Assembly: GCA_964614795.1 (NCBI GenBank)
Contig: CAZTME010000045.1
Span: forward strand, 1-8,961
Direction of reading: 5' to 3'
Length of the DNA stretch: 8,961 nt
Origin: CAZTME01 sp964614795
Lineage (GTDB): Bacteria; Patescibacteriota; Microgenomatia; UBA1400; PJMF01
Notes under the pieces: generated by a model
Seen by the model: only the letters and a program-made list of their open reading frames with translations
Told to the model about the DNA's origin: nothing
Database searches by the model: none
Shown here: piece after piece, positions 1 through 6,955 of the stretch
Numbering within the stretch: the stretch's first letter is position 1
Layout: the number at the start of each line of letters is the position of its first letter
Made by a program: the position numbers and the translations under genes

Positions 1-365
1 TCATAGGCGGGCATGGCGGTTAAGAACGTAAAAAAGAGAGCAAAGACAAGACTGAGATTCTTATTGTCAGTGAATATCTTAATCAAAAAGAAAAATGATG
101 TGCTGGCAATCGCCATAATTAAAACCAACGATAATCGAAGATTTAATTGTGTGCCTACTTGTGCCAAGTAATAAATAACTGGAGTTTTATGATCAATGAT
201 GTCTTTGTAAAGAATTTCTCCTTGATTGAGTGATTGACCAATACTTAAATAAATAGCTTCATCTCCGTACCAATATGGTTCAAAAAATGAAGGTGTTCTA
301 ATAATTAGTTGAAAAATTAAAAAAAATAAGAACCAAGCAAAATATCTAGAGTAAATTTTTAACAT
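1..365 (-). CDS. GT39/ArnT-like polytopic membrane glycosyltransferase, N-terminal part (3' end outside window)
   Basis: The first 121 codons of a membrane protein are present; the rest lies beyond position 1. A hydrophobic helix at about residues 8-24 is followed by a loop with Y-G-D-E-A-I-Y (Asp35, Glu36), then D-H-K-T-P-V-I-Y at about 58-65 and further hydrophobic helices near 64-70, 78-97 and 105-119. The acidic pair in the first outer loop and the D-H-K-x-P motif are typical of GT39/GT83-like (PMT, ArnT) enzymes, which move a sugar from a polyprenyl-phosphate donor onto a lipid or protein outside the membrane. Acceptor and sugar cannot be told from this piece. The start at 365 is chosen because TATACT lies 7 nt upstream; an in-frame ATG at 398, preceded by AAAAGAG, would add 11 residues. 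It is probably the last visible member of the minus-strand run below the GT2 gene. Confidence 0.8.
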   Translation of the reverse strand, partial: MLKIYSRYFAWFLFFLIFQLIIRTPSFFEPYWYGDEAIYLSIGQSLNQGEILYKDIIDHKTPVIYYLAQVGTQLNLRLSLVLIMAIASTSFFFLIKIFTDNKNLSLVFALFFTFLTAMPAY

Positions 366-398
366 CTCTTTCAGTATAACAAAATCAAAGAAAAACAT

Positions 399-580
399 CT
401 CTTTTAGACTTGTCGCTCAATAAGAATTGGAACATTTTCAAGGCGCTTGCGACTGAAAGTAGCCAAAGTTACTTGATGAAGCAAGTAACAAAAGAAAATG
501 ACAAAAAGATGAGCAATTGAATCGTGTAGATATTGCGCGACAAGTCTATTTCTTGATTTTTTATTTGATCAAAATAGTGA
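399..580. repeat. Gene-free spacer with nested inverted repeats and a start-less open frame
   Basis: Between the two glycosyltransferase genes lies a spacer with no recognisable gene. Positions 405-420 (TAGACTTGTCGCTCAA) and 533-548 (TTGCGCGACAAGTCTA) are inverted copies matching at 15 of 16 bases. Almost exactly centred inside them is a perfect 8-bp hairpin, GTTACTTG at 468-475 with CAAGTAAC at 482-489 and a 6-nt loop. Smaller nested pairs are AATTG 425-429 with CAATT 514-518, and CATTTTC 433-439 with GAAAATG 494-500. On the minus strand a 54-codon frame runs from just after a TGA near 568 to TAA at 403-405 without any ATG, GTG or TTG. No T-run follows either hairpin, so this is not a standard terminator. 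It may be a structured leader, a small terminal-repeat element or a gene remnant. Confidence 0.5.
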
Positions 581-2089
581 TTACACTTTTTCGGTCACTC
601 TGTATTCCATATATTTGCCCAGTAAAAGTCTGGTGTGCGCATCTAATCCTGGCAAAGCAGAAAAGAAAAAGCCAATCACCGGCAAGAGTAAAAATTCCAA
701 TGGTTGAACAATGTAAGATAAAAATTTGTACTTGGAATTTGGTCTTGGTGGTCGGTTGGCCGCATCAATTAAAATGACCACGAACATGGAAATTAAAGAA
801 AAGGTTAGTAAAAAAGAGGTTACTTGGGGAAGAGTTTTGCCCAAAATAGTTCGGTTAAATTCTGAGTTAAGAAGGGGGGGTAAAAATGCTGAAACTGTGA
901 TGGCAAACCAATTAACTGGCCAAAGAAAATGATCTTCGATTGTTCGAAAAACTCTGAGTGTTTTATCCCAAAAAGGCAAGCCTTTGGTTGTCAAGTATTG
1001 TTTAATTATGTATGGATCATCACTCACTCCCCAAGCCCAACGTTTGAGTTGCTCGTATTGATTAATCATGCTTGACCAAAAGCCGGTGGCTTGCGCAGCA
1101 TCTGCGTAAATTGGTAAAAACAACGGTTCGGCTTTAAATTGGCCTTTTTTGGCAAAATATGACTTGAAAAATAATCGATAATCTTCCGGTATTACATTGG
1201 TATCCCAATAATCGATATCCACTATGTGTTGAAGACTGGTGCTATAGGTAGAGAAATTTATTAATCGATCTGATCTGACCAAAATGTACATTTGCAAAAC
1301 GGAAAACATAGAAGCAAGAACTCTAATTGGAGTAGGCACATCCCAAATATTATTATAAAAAACTATTGCACCTTGCCAGACTGTGTTGTAAGGCTGTTTT
1401 GACTGTAAAAATGCATAAGTTAAGGCGGCGAAATAGGATTTATGAAACATTGCGTCTGCATCTTCGCTTGATATGGTGATTTTACCCAAAGGCATTTTTT
1501 GCTCATCTACCAATAACTTTTTAGCTTGCCTGGCTCCCCAAGCGGTGTTGGATGACTTGCCCTTAACTTCGCCCTCAATATCAGGGTGAAAAGTTGTCCA
1601 AAGATTTCCAAAAGTATTTTGATATTTTTTCGTTAGTGTATTTGCTTTCAAAACCCCATCTTTCCCCTCTCTTTCTTCAAAAGAAAGCATGATGTGAATT
1701 TGTTTTAGTGGAAGAGTTTGTTTCGATAATGCGTCAAGTGTTCTTTCCAATGTAGTCAAAGGTTCTTTGTAAGTGGGGATGATAATAATGTGTTGAATAT
1801 CTTGCCATTGATTTGGAAAATTAGATTTTAAATCATTGATCCAATTGTTGAAAATTGCCGCCTTGATTCGATAATGGGCCAAAATTGCCAATAGGGCCAA
1901 GGTAACAGATCTATAGAGCCAGTAAACACAAAAAGCAATGATATAGTAAGCAACGATTCTTGGCATGATAAATGAACCCCAAACAGGGAAAAGAATCAAA
2001 GACCAAGAAAAAAATCCTGGCAGAATTTCTAAAAATCTTTTTGTTTTATTGGGATAACGCGTGAATAAGTGTGAAAAAAAATCATTCAT
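581..2089 (-). CDS. Membrane-bound family 2 glycosyltransferase with QxxRW motif
   Basis: This 502-residue protein has a GT2 (GT-A fold) catalytic domain between membrane segments. Two N-terminal helices (about 25-45 and 47-71) precede I-I-I-I-P-T-Y-K-E-P at 101-110, the nucleotide-sugar-binding start of the domain. K-G-K-S-S-N lies at 176-181, the metal-binding D-x-D equivalent E-D-A-D at 209-212, an acidic P-E-D at 301-303, and Q-L-K-R-W at 347-351, the Q/R-x-x-R-W motif of processive GT2 enzymes such as cellulose and hyaluronan synthases. Three more helices follow (about 385-405, 422-443, 455-478). Known GT2 chemistry is transfer of a sugar from a nucleotide-sugar at the inner face of the membrane. 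The polymer or lipid made is unknown. The start ATG has no Shine-Dalgarno but sits shortly after a good promoter inside the end of tatD. It lies 16 nt after tatD. Confidence 0.88.
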   Translation of the reverse strand: MNDFFSHLFTRYPNKTKRFLEILPGFFSWSLILFPVWGSFIMPRIVAYYIIAFCVYWLYRSVTLALLAILAHYRIKAAIFNNWINDLKSNFPNQWQDIQHIIIIPTYKEPLTTLERTLDALSKQTLPLKQIHIMLSFEEREGKDGVLKANTLTKKYQNTFGNLWTTFHPDIEGEVKGKSSNTAWGARQAKKLLVDEQKMPLGKITISSEDADAMFHKSYFAALTYAFLQSKQPYNTVWQGAIVFYNNIWDVPTPIRVLASMFSVLQMYILVRSDRLINFSTYSTSLQHIVDIDYWDTNVIPEDYRLFFKSYFAKKGQFKAEPLFLPIYADAAQATGFWSSMINQYEQLKRWAWGVSDDPYIIKQYLTTKGLPFWDKTLRVFRTIEDHFLWPVNWFAITVSAFLPPLLNSEFNRTILGKTLPQVTSFLLTFSLISMFVVILIDAANRPPRPNSKYKFLSYIVQPLEFLLLPVIGFFFSALPGLDAHTRLLLGKYMEYRVTEKV

Positions 2090-2102
2090 AAATGCTAATC
2101 CA

Positions 2103-2138
2103 AAATTAAATTATAGAGGTTTCTTCAAGATATGAAAA
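2103..2138 (-). promoter_or_regulatory. Putative promoter for the GT2 gene inside the 3' end of tatD
   Basis: On the minus strand TTTTCA (2138-2133), a 17-bp spacer and a perfect TATAAT (2115-2110) predict a start near 2103, about 14 nt before the GT2 ATG at 2089. The TATAAT overlaps the last codons of tatD. AT-rich DNA makes chance matches common, so the glycosyltransferase could also be read through from metG-tatD. Confidence 0.4.
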
Positions 2139-2939
2139 ATGAGGAAACAAGGTGACTGTATTTTTCAATATTTCACTTAGTTCGTGACCACCTTCAGCTA
2201 AAAAAGTGGCTGTTTCTTTAATGAAAGCTGGCTCACAAACTTGTCCTCGATGAGCTTGAGTTGGCAAATAAGGAGCATCTGTTTCTATTAATAATTGTGA
2301 AGTAGGAGCATTTTTAATTACCCAGTCCGTAATTGGGGACTTTGGATAAGTGCAATTTCCCGCTAAAGATAGATAAAAACCAAGATTTAAAGCCGTTTTT
2401 AGATAATTTATTGGTCCGGAAACACAATGTAATATTATTGACTGAGTAAAATTAGCGTCTTGAATTATTTGCAAGATATCTAGGTAGGCAGTATCATTTC
2501 TGTCTCTAACATGCAATATGATGGGGATTTTTTTTAGTTGTGCCAGCTTTAAATGTTCCAAAAAAGATTGTTTTTGATGTTCAATTTGTTTATTTCTGGA
2601 ATCACTATCTGGTAGGTGATAATAATCCAAGCCTGTTTCGCCTATTGCAACCGGCTGAGAAAATGCTTTAGCCTCATCATAAAGTGCAAGCAAATCATTC
2701 AAGTTTATGGGCTTGTTTCTTAAGCCGGCTTCAGTTGGATGAATGCCAATTGTGCAAGCAAAATATTGACTATTTTTCGCAAGTTTTGCTCCAATTAAAC
2801 TTGATTTTTCATCAATTCCGGGAATGATCGCACCAACAACACCATTTTTTTGCGCTTCTTGAGAATAAAAAACATTGTTTTCAAAAAGTGGGGACAAATT
2901 ATAATGACAATGAGAATCAATAATTGGTGTCAATTGCAT
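2106..2939 (-). CDS. tatD: TatD family metal-dependent hydrolase (DNase)
   Basis: This is a 277-residue protein, close to the usual TatD length of about 260. Family signatures appear in order: D-S-H-C-H at 8-12 (the H-x-H metal ligands), G-E-T-G-L-D at 100-105 (Glu101 metal ligand), I-L-H-V-R-D at 141-146, I-L-H-C-V-S-G at 169-175, and I-E-T-D-A-P-Y-L at 218-225 with the catalytic Asp221. R-G-Q-x-x-E-P at 231-237 corresponds to the family's R-G-x-x-N-E-P with the Asn replaced by Cys. TatD proteins are cytoplasmic amidohydrolase-fold enzymes with 3'-exonuclease activity on DNA or RNA, linked to oxidative damage and DNA quality control. Only 6 nt separate it from the metG stop and no Shine-Dalgarno is visible, so translation is probably coupled to metG. 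metG-tatD adjacency is also known in Bacillus subtilis (metS-yabD). Confidence 0.95.
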   Translation of the reverse strand: MQLTPIIDSHCHYNLSPLFENNVFYSQEAQKNGVVGAIIPGIDEKSSLIGAKLAKNSQYFACTIGIHPTEAGLRNKPINLNDLLALYDEAKAFSQPVAIGETGLDYYHLPDSDSRNKQIEHQKQSFLEHLKLAQLKKIPIILHVRDRNDTAYLDILQIIQDANFTQSIILHCVSGPINYLKTALNLGFYLSLAGNCTYPKSPITDWVIKNAPTSQLLIETDAPYLPTQAHRGQVCEPAFIKETATFLAEGGHELSEILKNTVTLFPHFSYLEETSII

Positions 2940-2945
2940 AGATTT

Positions 2946-4379
2946 TTATTGTGTTTTTAATCTGGGAAACAGTGGAGAGAAATCTTGTTTACTAAGATTT
3001 TCCAGATCTGCTTGAGCCTGCTTGATTGTTTCGGGTAAAAAAGGAGCGAACATTAGCAAAATTTGAGCCAGCTTTTCTAACGCTTGAAAAATCAAATCTT
3101 TTTGTTCAAGGACAGATTTTTTCCAGGGTTGATTTTGAGATAACCAAAGGTCCAGGTCTGTTACGGCTTTTACAGCCATGTCCAAAGCATTATCGAGTTG
3201 AAAATTGTCCATGGCTGAAATATATTCATTCGGCAGGATAGCTTGAGATTTATTAGCAATGAAAAGTGAGTTGTTTTTTGCCAATTTGGCTATTCTAGAA
3301 CAAAGATTACCAAGTCCGTTGGCCAATTCAGCTGTGTAGAGGGTTTCAAATCGATTTATAGAAAAATCTCCATCATTATGAGATGGAATGGCTCTCAATA
3401 AGTAGTAGCGCAACGGCTCAAGGCCATATTTTTCAATAAGTTCATAGGGATTAACAACATTTCCCAAGCTTTTACTCATTTTTTCGCCTTCATTAGTGAG
3501 ATAACCATGAACAAAAATTACTTTTGGTAGCGTTAACTTACTTGCCAGCAACATTCCCAACCAATAAACGGCGTGAAACCTGGTTATGCCTTTGCCAATA
3601 CAATGAACATCGGCCGGCCAGTATTTACCCCAATCGCTTTGTGTGTTTGGCCAGCCCAAGGCGGTTAAATAAATGCTTAAAGCGTCAAACCAAACATACA
3701 TGATTTGTGAATCATCATTTGGAACCGGCACTCCTATACCGCCCGCGCGCTCTTTACTTCGTGAAATACTAAAATCAAGTAAGCCATTTTTTATGAATTG
3801 CAGCATTTCCGCTTTGAATTTTTTGTCTAAAATTAATACTTTATCTTCTTCAATAATTTTCTCTAATTGATTCTGATATTTGGAAAGAGCAAAAAAATAG
3901 TTGGTTTCTTTAACAATTTCTGGCGGTTGCTTGTGCTCCGGACAAAGACCGTCGATCAGTTCTTCTTGTGAATAAAATTGTTCGCAACCAACGCAGTAAA
4001 GACCTTCATATTCTTTTTGATAAACTGAGTCGTCATTCACACATTGGTTCCACAAACTTTGTACTCCTGGCCAGTGATTTTTTTGATCTGATCCTCGACC
4101 AAAATGGGTAATGGAAATATTAAAATCGTCAAAAGCTTGACGAAAAATACCGGCATATTCATCCAGCCAGACTTGAATATTTTTACCTTCATTTTCTGCA
4201 GCTCTAAGATTTTTTAATGAGTTCTCATCGCTTCCACATGTGAAAGCGACATCGAAATCACGGCTTCTTTTCCATCTGGCAATCGTGTCTGCTTGAAACC
4301 ATTCAAGGACATGACCCAAGTGCGGTTTGGCATTGACATATGGAATGGCAGCTGTGATGTAAAATTTTGAGTTTGGCAT
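2946..4379 (-). CDS. metG: Methionine--tRNA ligase (short form, no C-terminal tRNA-binding domain)
   Basis: This 477-residue class I aminoacyl-tRNA synthetase charges tRNA-Met with methionine in the cytoplasm. Y-V-N-A-K-P-H-L-G-H at 14-23 contains the HIGH signature, and E-K-M-S-K-S at 299-304 the KMSKS loop. One zinc knuckle is visible: Cys129, Cys132, Cys146 and His149. W-F-D-A-L-S-I-Y at 230-237 is the conserved methionine-pocket region. The usual G-T-D-E-H-G segment reads G-S-D-E-N-S at 49-54, a variant I believe is common in some lineages. An anticodon-binding helical domain fills about 345-460 and the protein stops there, without the Trbp111-like extension seen in longer MetRS. It heads a minus-strand run with tatD and then the glycosyltransferases. 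The ATG lacks a Shine-Dalgarno; a candidate promoter and small leader hairpin lie upstream. Confidence 0.97.
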   Translation of the reverse strand: MPNSKFYITAAIPYVNAKPHLGHVLEWFQADTIARWKRSRDFDVAFTCGSDENSLKNLRAAENEGKNIQVWLDEYAGIFRQAFDDFNISITHFGRGSDQKNHWPGVQSLWNQCVNDDSVYQKEYEGLYCVGCEQFYSQEELIDGLCPEHKQPPEIVKETNYFFALSKYQNQLEKIIEEDKVLILDKKFKAEMLQFIKNGLLDFSISRSKERAGGIGVPVPNDDSQIMYVWFDALSIYLTALGWPNTQSDWGKYWPADVHCIGKGITRFHAVYWLGMLLASKLTLPKVIFVHGYLTNEGEKMSKSLGNVVNPYELIEKYGLEPLRYYLLRAIPSHNDGDFSINRFETLYTAELANGLGNLCSRIAKLAKNNSLFIANKSQAILPNEYISAMDNFQLDNALDMAVKAVTDLDLWLSQNQPWKKSVLEQKDLIFQALEKLAQILLMFAPFLPETIKQAQADLENLSKQDFSPLFPRLKTQ

Positions 4380-4393
4380 GAATTGAAAAGTAA

Positions 4394-4414
4394 GATACTT
4401 GTTGAAGTATATCT
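4394..4414 (-). other. Small hairpin in the 5' leader of metG
   Basis: ACTT at 4397-4400 pairs with AAGT at 4405-4408 around a GTTG loop, and AGAT at 4393-4396 pairs with ATCT at 4411-4414 after a two-base bulge. It lies about 15 nt before the metG ATG within the predicted leader. It resembles no T-box or known riboswitch, and its role, if any, is unknown. Confidence 0.25.
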
Positions 4415-4448
4415 GGACGGGTGTGAAGTTGTCTAGCCTGAAATACTA

Positions 4449-4483
4449 CCTTTTCTATATATTAATAATTTGTCTCACAACAA
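4449..4483 (-). promoter_or_regulatory. metG: Putative metG promoter
   Basis: On the minus strand TTGTTG (4483-4478), a 16-bp spacer and TATATA (4461-4456) predict a start near 4449 and a leader of about 70 nt. It is the best candidate in the 245-base spacer 4380-4624 between the regulator gene and metG. That spacer also contains a bulged inverted repeat (ATTGCCCGA near 4517-4525 with TCGGCAAT near 4545-4552) but no recognisable gene. Confidence 0.35.
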
Positions 4484-4624
4484 CACGATTCATATGCAAA
4501 TTAATTCATGTTTTTATTGCCCGACAAATCTAATCAAATAGTGATCGGCAATTACTTTTGATATTTTAACTTAATTAATTGATTGATAAATTCCAGTGAT
4601 TCACTTTCGATGATGAAATAAATT

Positions 4625-4942
4625 TTATTTAAACCATCCCGATTTTTGACGTTTTTGCACTTTTTTAATAAAATTCTGGACTGCTGGAAGATCTCTTAGC
4701 TGGGCAACTGCTGCCACAGTGGCGCTGGAAACCGATAATTCTCTTTGAATAGTCAAGTAGGATTGATTGTCTTGGAGTCTTTTGATGATTTCCACTCTTC
4801 TGGCAAGCATTGAAACTTCGGCTTCGGTAAGAAAAACACTTAAAAATTCAAAGGCTTCTTCAGGTTTTTTGATATCGGCAACTAATTGAGCCAATTGCTC
4901 TTTAATTAATTCATCTTGGGGGAGTGGCTTGTGCGTTCTCAT
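4625..4942 (-). CDS. YerC/TrpR-like DNA-binding protein (Trp repressor superfamily)
   Basis: This small 105-residue protein matches the Trp repressor / YerC-YecD superfamily. F-L-T-E-A-E-V at 37-43 and M-L-A-R-R-V-E-I at 45-52 form the conserved helices that lead into the DNA-binding part, and about residues 60-81 form the helix-turn-helix (L-T-I-Q-R-E-L-S-V-S-S-A-T-V at 63-76). A basic tail follows. Members are cytoplasmic, dimeric DNA binders; the YerC type is not known to bind tryptophan, and no trp genes are nearby, so its targets cannot be given. Its start overlaps the upstream membrane-protein stop as ATGA. It has the only strong Shine-Dalgarno of the window, AGGAG at 4953-4949, 6 nt before the ATG, fitting an internal operon gene. 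Confidence 0.88.
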   Translation of the reverse strand: MRTHKPLPQDELIKEQLAQLVADIKKPEEAFEFLSVFLTEAEVSMLARRVEIIKRLQDNQSYLTIQRELSVSSATVAAVAQLRDLPAVQNFIKKVQKRQKSGWFK

Positions 4943-5631
4943 CTTTTTCTCCTAAATTTCTTTTGAGAATGTTTACTATGTCGAAGTATATCAGAAAAAA
5001 ATTCATTTGCCAGCAGCTTTTTTAAAAAAAAGTAGGCACTTTCAAGTATCAGAGCAGTTAAAAAAAACATCAACCAAAAAGAAAAGGGTAGGATAACGAA
5101 ATTCACAAAACAAAGAAAATAAATTGAAAAATACAGTGTTAAAAATAAAGTCCATCTTTTTGGAAAAAACAATGAAGTCGAGGTGATGATAAGCAAATTA
5201 CTCAAAATCAACAAAGGAAGATGTGAATTCGGCCAGAGCCAATTTGCCACTTGATTAGGATATAAATTTAAAAATATGAAAATTAAAGAGATTGCGGAGA
5301 TAAAAATCATAATAAATTTTACTAAATTTCTCTTCAGCCATTTTGTGGATATGCTGAAATTTTTTCCATACGTGATTCTTGCTAAAAAATTTCTCATCAG
5401 GTAAAAATACTTCTTCGCAAACTCAATGAGGAATAAAAAGTTCTTTTTAAAAAATGAAATTTCTTTAGTTTTTTTACCCACATCAATTAAGTTTTTTTTA
5501 TTGATTTTGTATCTTAAATGACGAATTTTAGATTTTTCTTTAGATTCCTTTTTTTGATCGGTAATTGTTGTCATTCTTTTTTTAATTGCGTGTAATTGTA
5601 GTTTTTGAGATGAAATTCTTAGTTTTTTCAC
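4939..5631 (-). CDS. Unrecognised lysine-rich, four-helix membrane protein
   Basis: I do not recognise a characterised family. The 230-residue product has a long basic N-terminal region (about 1-100, with many Lys and Arg) and then four likely membrane helices at about 104-124, 137-156, 159-181 and 183-205, ending in a very basic tail (K-K-F-R-R-K-R). The stretch W-P-N-S-H-L-P-L-L at 133-141, followed by helices, resembles a short conserved membrane protein I associate with candidate-phyla genomes; this is from memory and not verified. The start is uncertain. GTG at 5631 has TAAACT six bases upstream (leaderless arrangement); ATG at 5574 (residue 20) is the alternative. It overlaps the YerC-like gene by ATGA, so the two are co-transcribed and probably coupled. 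The basic ends predict a cytoplasmic N-terminus and possible contact with nucleic acid or phospholipid. Confidence 0.7.
   Translation of the reverse strand: MKKLRISSQKLQLHAIKKRMTTITDQKKESKEKSKIRHLRYKINKKNLIDVGKKTKEISFFKKNFLFLIEFAKKYFYLMRNFLARITYGKNFSISTKWLKRNLVKFIMIFISAISLIFIFLNLYPNQVANWLWPNSHLPLLILSNLLIITSTSLFFPKRWTLFLTLYFSIYFLCFVNFVILPFSFWLMFFLTALILESAYFFLKKLLANEFFSDILRHSKHSQKKFRRKR
4943..4953 (-). promoter_or_regulatory. Shine-Dalgarno site of the YerC-like gene
   Basis: AGGAG at 4953-4949 followed by AAAAAG sits 6 nt from the ATG at 4942. It lies within the last codons of the upstream gene. It is the only canonical ribosome binding site I can see for any gene here, and it fixes this start. 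Confidence 0.75.
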
Positions 5632-5666
5632 GCTGTTAGTTTAGCTGAAATTTAACCCAATGAGAA
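5631..5666 (-). promoter_or_regulatory. Putative promoter of the membrane protein-YerC operon
   Basis: On the minus strand TTCTCA (5666-5661), a 17-bp spacer and TAAACT (5643-5638) lie 6 nt before the GTG at 5631. Each box matches consensus at four of six bases, so support is modest. If right, the mRNA would begin at or next to the start codon. Confidence 0.3.
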
Positions 5667-5696
5667 ATAGAAAAACAATCAAAGAAATAGGCCAGG

Positions 5697-5733
5697 TTGT
5701 TATTGTGCGAAAAATCTAATATATTAACTGTCA
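5697..5733 (+). promoter_or_regulatory. rmuC: rmuC promoter, predicted leaderless
   Basis: TTGTTA (5697-5702) and TATATT (5720-5725) are separated by 17 bp, and seven bases later comes the ATG at 5733, exactly where transcription would begin. No Shine-Dalgarno is present. The -10 region lies in a 10-bp AT palindrome (TAATATATTA, 5717-5726). This promoter is why I prefer ATG 5733 over the in-frame TTG at 5697. Confidence 0.55.
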
Positions 5734-6803
5734 TGGATGTCACTTTGTTTTTTCTTATCTTCATAATAATCATTTTTTTCATCTTACTTTTTTTTCTTTG
5801 GCGTTGGCAACAACGCACAGTTGCCAATTTGGTAGATTTGGTTTTTGCCAGATCCATAAAGCTAATTTCCGATCAACATCAGGAGGTAATGCAGGCAGAA
5901 AAAGATCGTATTCAAAAGGATTTGGCCAAACAGCAAGCAAATGTGACGTCCATGTTGGAAAGATTGGAAAATTCCCTTAAAGAAAGAGACGAATCAATAT
6001 TAAACTCTGAAAAGGAACGAGTTGCTTCATTTTCGCAATTAAGCACTCAATTAAAAACTCAACAAGAATCATTGAGCGAGTTAAAAATTTCCACATCCAA
6101 ACTCAGTGAGTTGCTCAGTCATAATCAAGTGAGAGGTCAGTGGGGAGAATCAATAATTTTGGATTTATTGAAAGCAAATGGTTTGGTCAAAGGGGTTCAT
6201 TTTGTCACTCAGCAAAATATTGAGAATACAAGTTTGCGTCCGGACGTCACCTTGTTGCTTCCCGAAAAAACCACCATTGCGGTGGACGTAAAATTTCCCT
6301 TGGCTCAATTGGCTCATTTACAACACGCCAATGATCAAGACAAAAAACAATTGCAAAAGAACTTTGCGCAAGCGGTATCCCTACACGTTAAAAAAGTTGC
6401 CGAGTACATTCAACCGGCACATGGCACACTTGATTTTGCCGTTTTATTTATCCCAAGTGAAATGGTTTTCTCCTATATTCATCAGGAATTACCTGAAGTC
6501 ATTGCATTAGCTATGAAAGAAAGGGTTTTATTGGTTTCTCCTTCAACTTTATTGGTCGTGGCGCTCATGATCAGAGAAAGTTTTAAAAATTTTGTTTTAT
6601 CCGACAACTTAAGAGAGGCTCTTCAAGCTTTAGAATTGTTTTTGGAAGAATGGAAAAAACAACAAGATCTTTTTCAATCTCATGGTAGAGCGTTGGATAC
6701 TCTGCAACGCAGTTATGAAGAATTGGCCGGGGTGAGAACCAGACAACTAGAAAAAAGAATTAATTTAATTCGAAAGGCAACTAAGGGAATTTTGAATGAG
6801 TAG
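5733..6803 (+). CDS. rmuC: RmuC family DNA recombination/nuclease protein
   Basis: The 356-residue product has the RmuC layout. A membrane anchor at about residues 5-23 is followed by a long coiled coil (about 45-130), then the RmuC domain. V-R-G-Q-W-G-E at 133-139, R-P-D-V at 169-172, V-D-V-K-F-P-L at 184-190 and F-I-P-S-E at 239-243 are its hallmarks, with Asp171, Asp185 and Lys187 forming a PD-(D/E)xK-type nuclease core. S-P-S-T-L-L at 269-274 is also conserved. RmuC limits inversion at short inverted repeats in E. coli and has been linked to handling foreign or damaged DNA; its exact substrate is uncertain. The start is set at ATG 5733, since the longer TTG form adds 12 residues before the anchor and overlaps the promoter. 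It is divergent from the membrane protein-YerC pair and transcribed alone. Confidence 0.94.
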   Translation: MDVTLFFLIFIIIIFFILLFFLWRWQQRTVANLVDLVFARSIKLISDQHQEVMQAEKDRIQKDLAKQQANVTSMLERLENSLKERDESILNSEKERVASFSQLSTQLKTQQESLSELKISTSKLSELLSHNQVRGQWGESIILDLLKANGLVKGVHFVTQQNIENTSLRPDVTLLLPEKTTIAVDVKFPLAQLAHLQHANDQDKKQLQKNFAQAVSLHVKKVAEYIQPAHGTLDFAVLFIPSEMVFSYIHQELPEVIALAMKERVLLVSPSTLLVVALMIRESFKNFVLSDNLREALQALELFLEEWKKQQDLFQSHGRALDTLQRSYEELAGVRTRQLEKRINLIRKATKGILNE

Positions 6804-6840
6804 TTTTTGAATGACAAGCAGAGAAAATATTTTTTAGACC

Positions 6841-6876
6841 CAATCCAATTATTTTTTATATTCAACGAATTGATTG
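6841..6876. other. Bulged hairpin between convergent rmuC and hydrolase genes
   Basis: CAATCCAATT at 6841-6850 pairs with AATTGATTG at 6868-6876 with one bulged base and a 17-nt loop. It lies in the 152-base gap between two genes that point at each other. It is AT-rich and lacks a clear following T-run, so it is at best a weak terminator. I see nothing else in this gap. Confidence 0.2.
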
Positions 6877-6955
6877 ATTGCCAGTATTAAATATTTTGAT
6901 GAAGATTGACCAGACTCGTCAGCAATAAGAACATGACCTAAAAGAAACGCTGTTA

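Noticed and set aside
468..489. Perfect 8-bp hairpin as a rho-independent terminator for the GT2 gene
   Set aside because: The stem has low GC content and no T-run follows on either strand.
517..932. Plus-strand frames opposite the GT2 gene and its spacer
   Set aside because: They have no family features and are shadows of the well-supported minus-strand GT2 gene.
4454..4492. Minus-strand 12-residue frame before metG as a possible leader peptide
   Set aside because: It has no run of regulatory codons, no Met codon beyond the start, no ribosome site, and overlaps the predicted metG promoter.
4493..4540. Plus-strand 15-codon frame starting at ATG 4493 with a C-x-x-C pair
   Set aside because: Very short, no ribosome site or promoter, and lies in AT-rich spacer where such frames are common.
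4380..4624. Possible T-box or tRNA gene in the spacer before metG
   Set aside because: No T-box core motif, no TΨC-like GTTCRANYC sequence and no cloverleaf could be found on either strand.
4614..4630. AT palindrome at the stop codon of the YerC-like gene as a terminator
   Set aside because: The stem is made only of A and T with six pairs, expected by chance in this composition.
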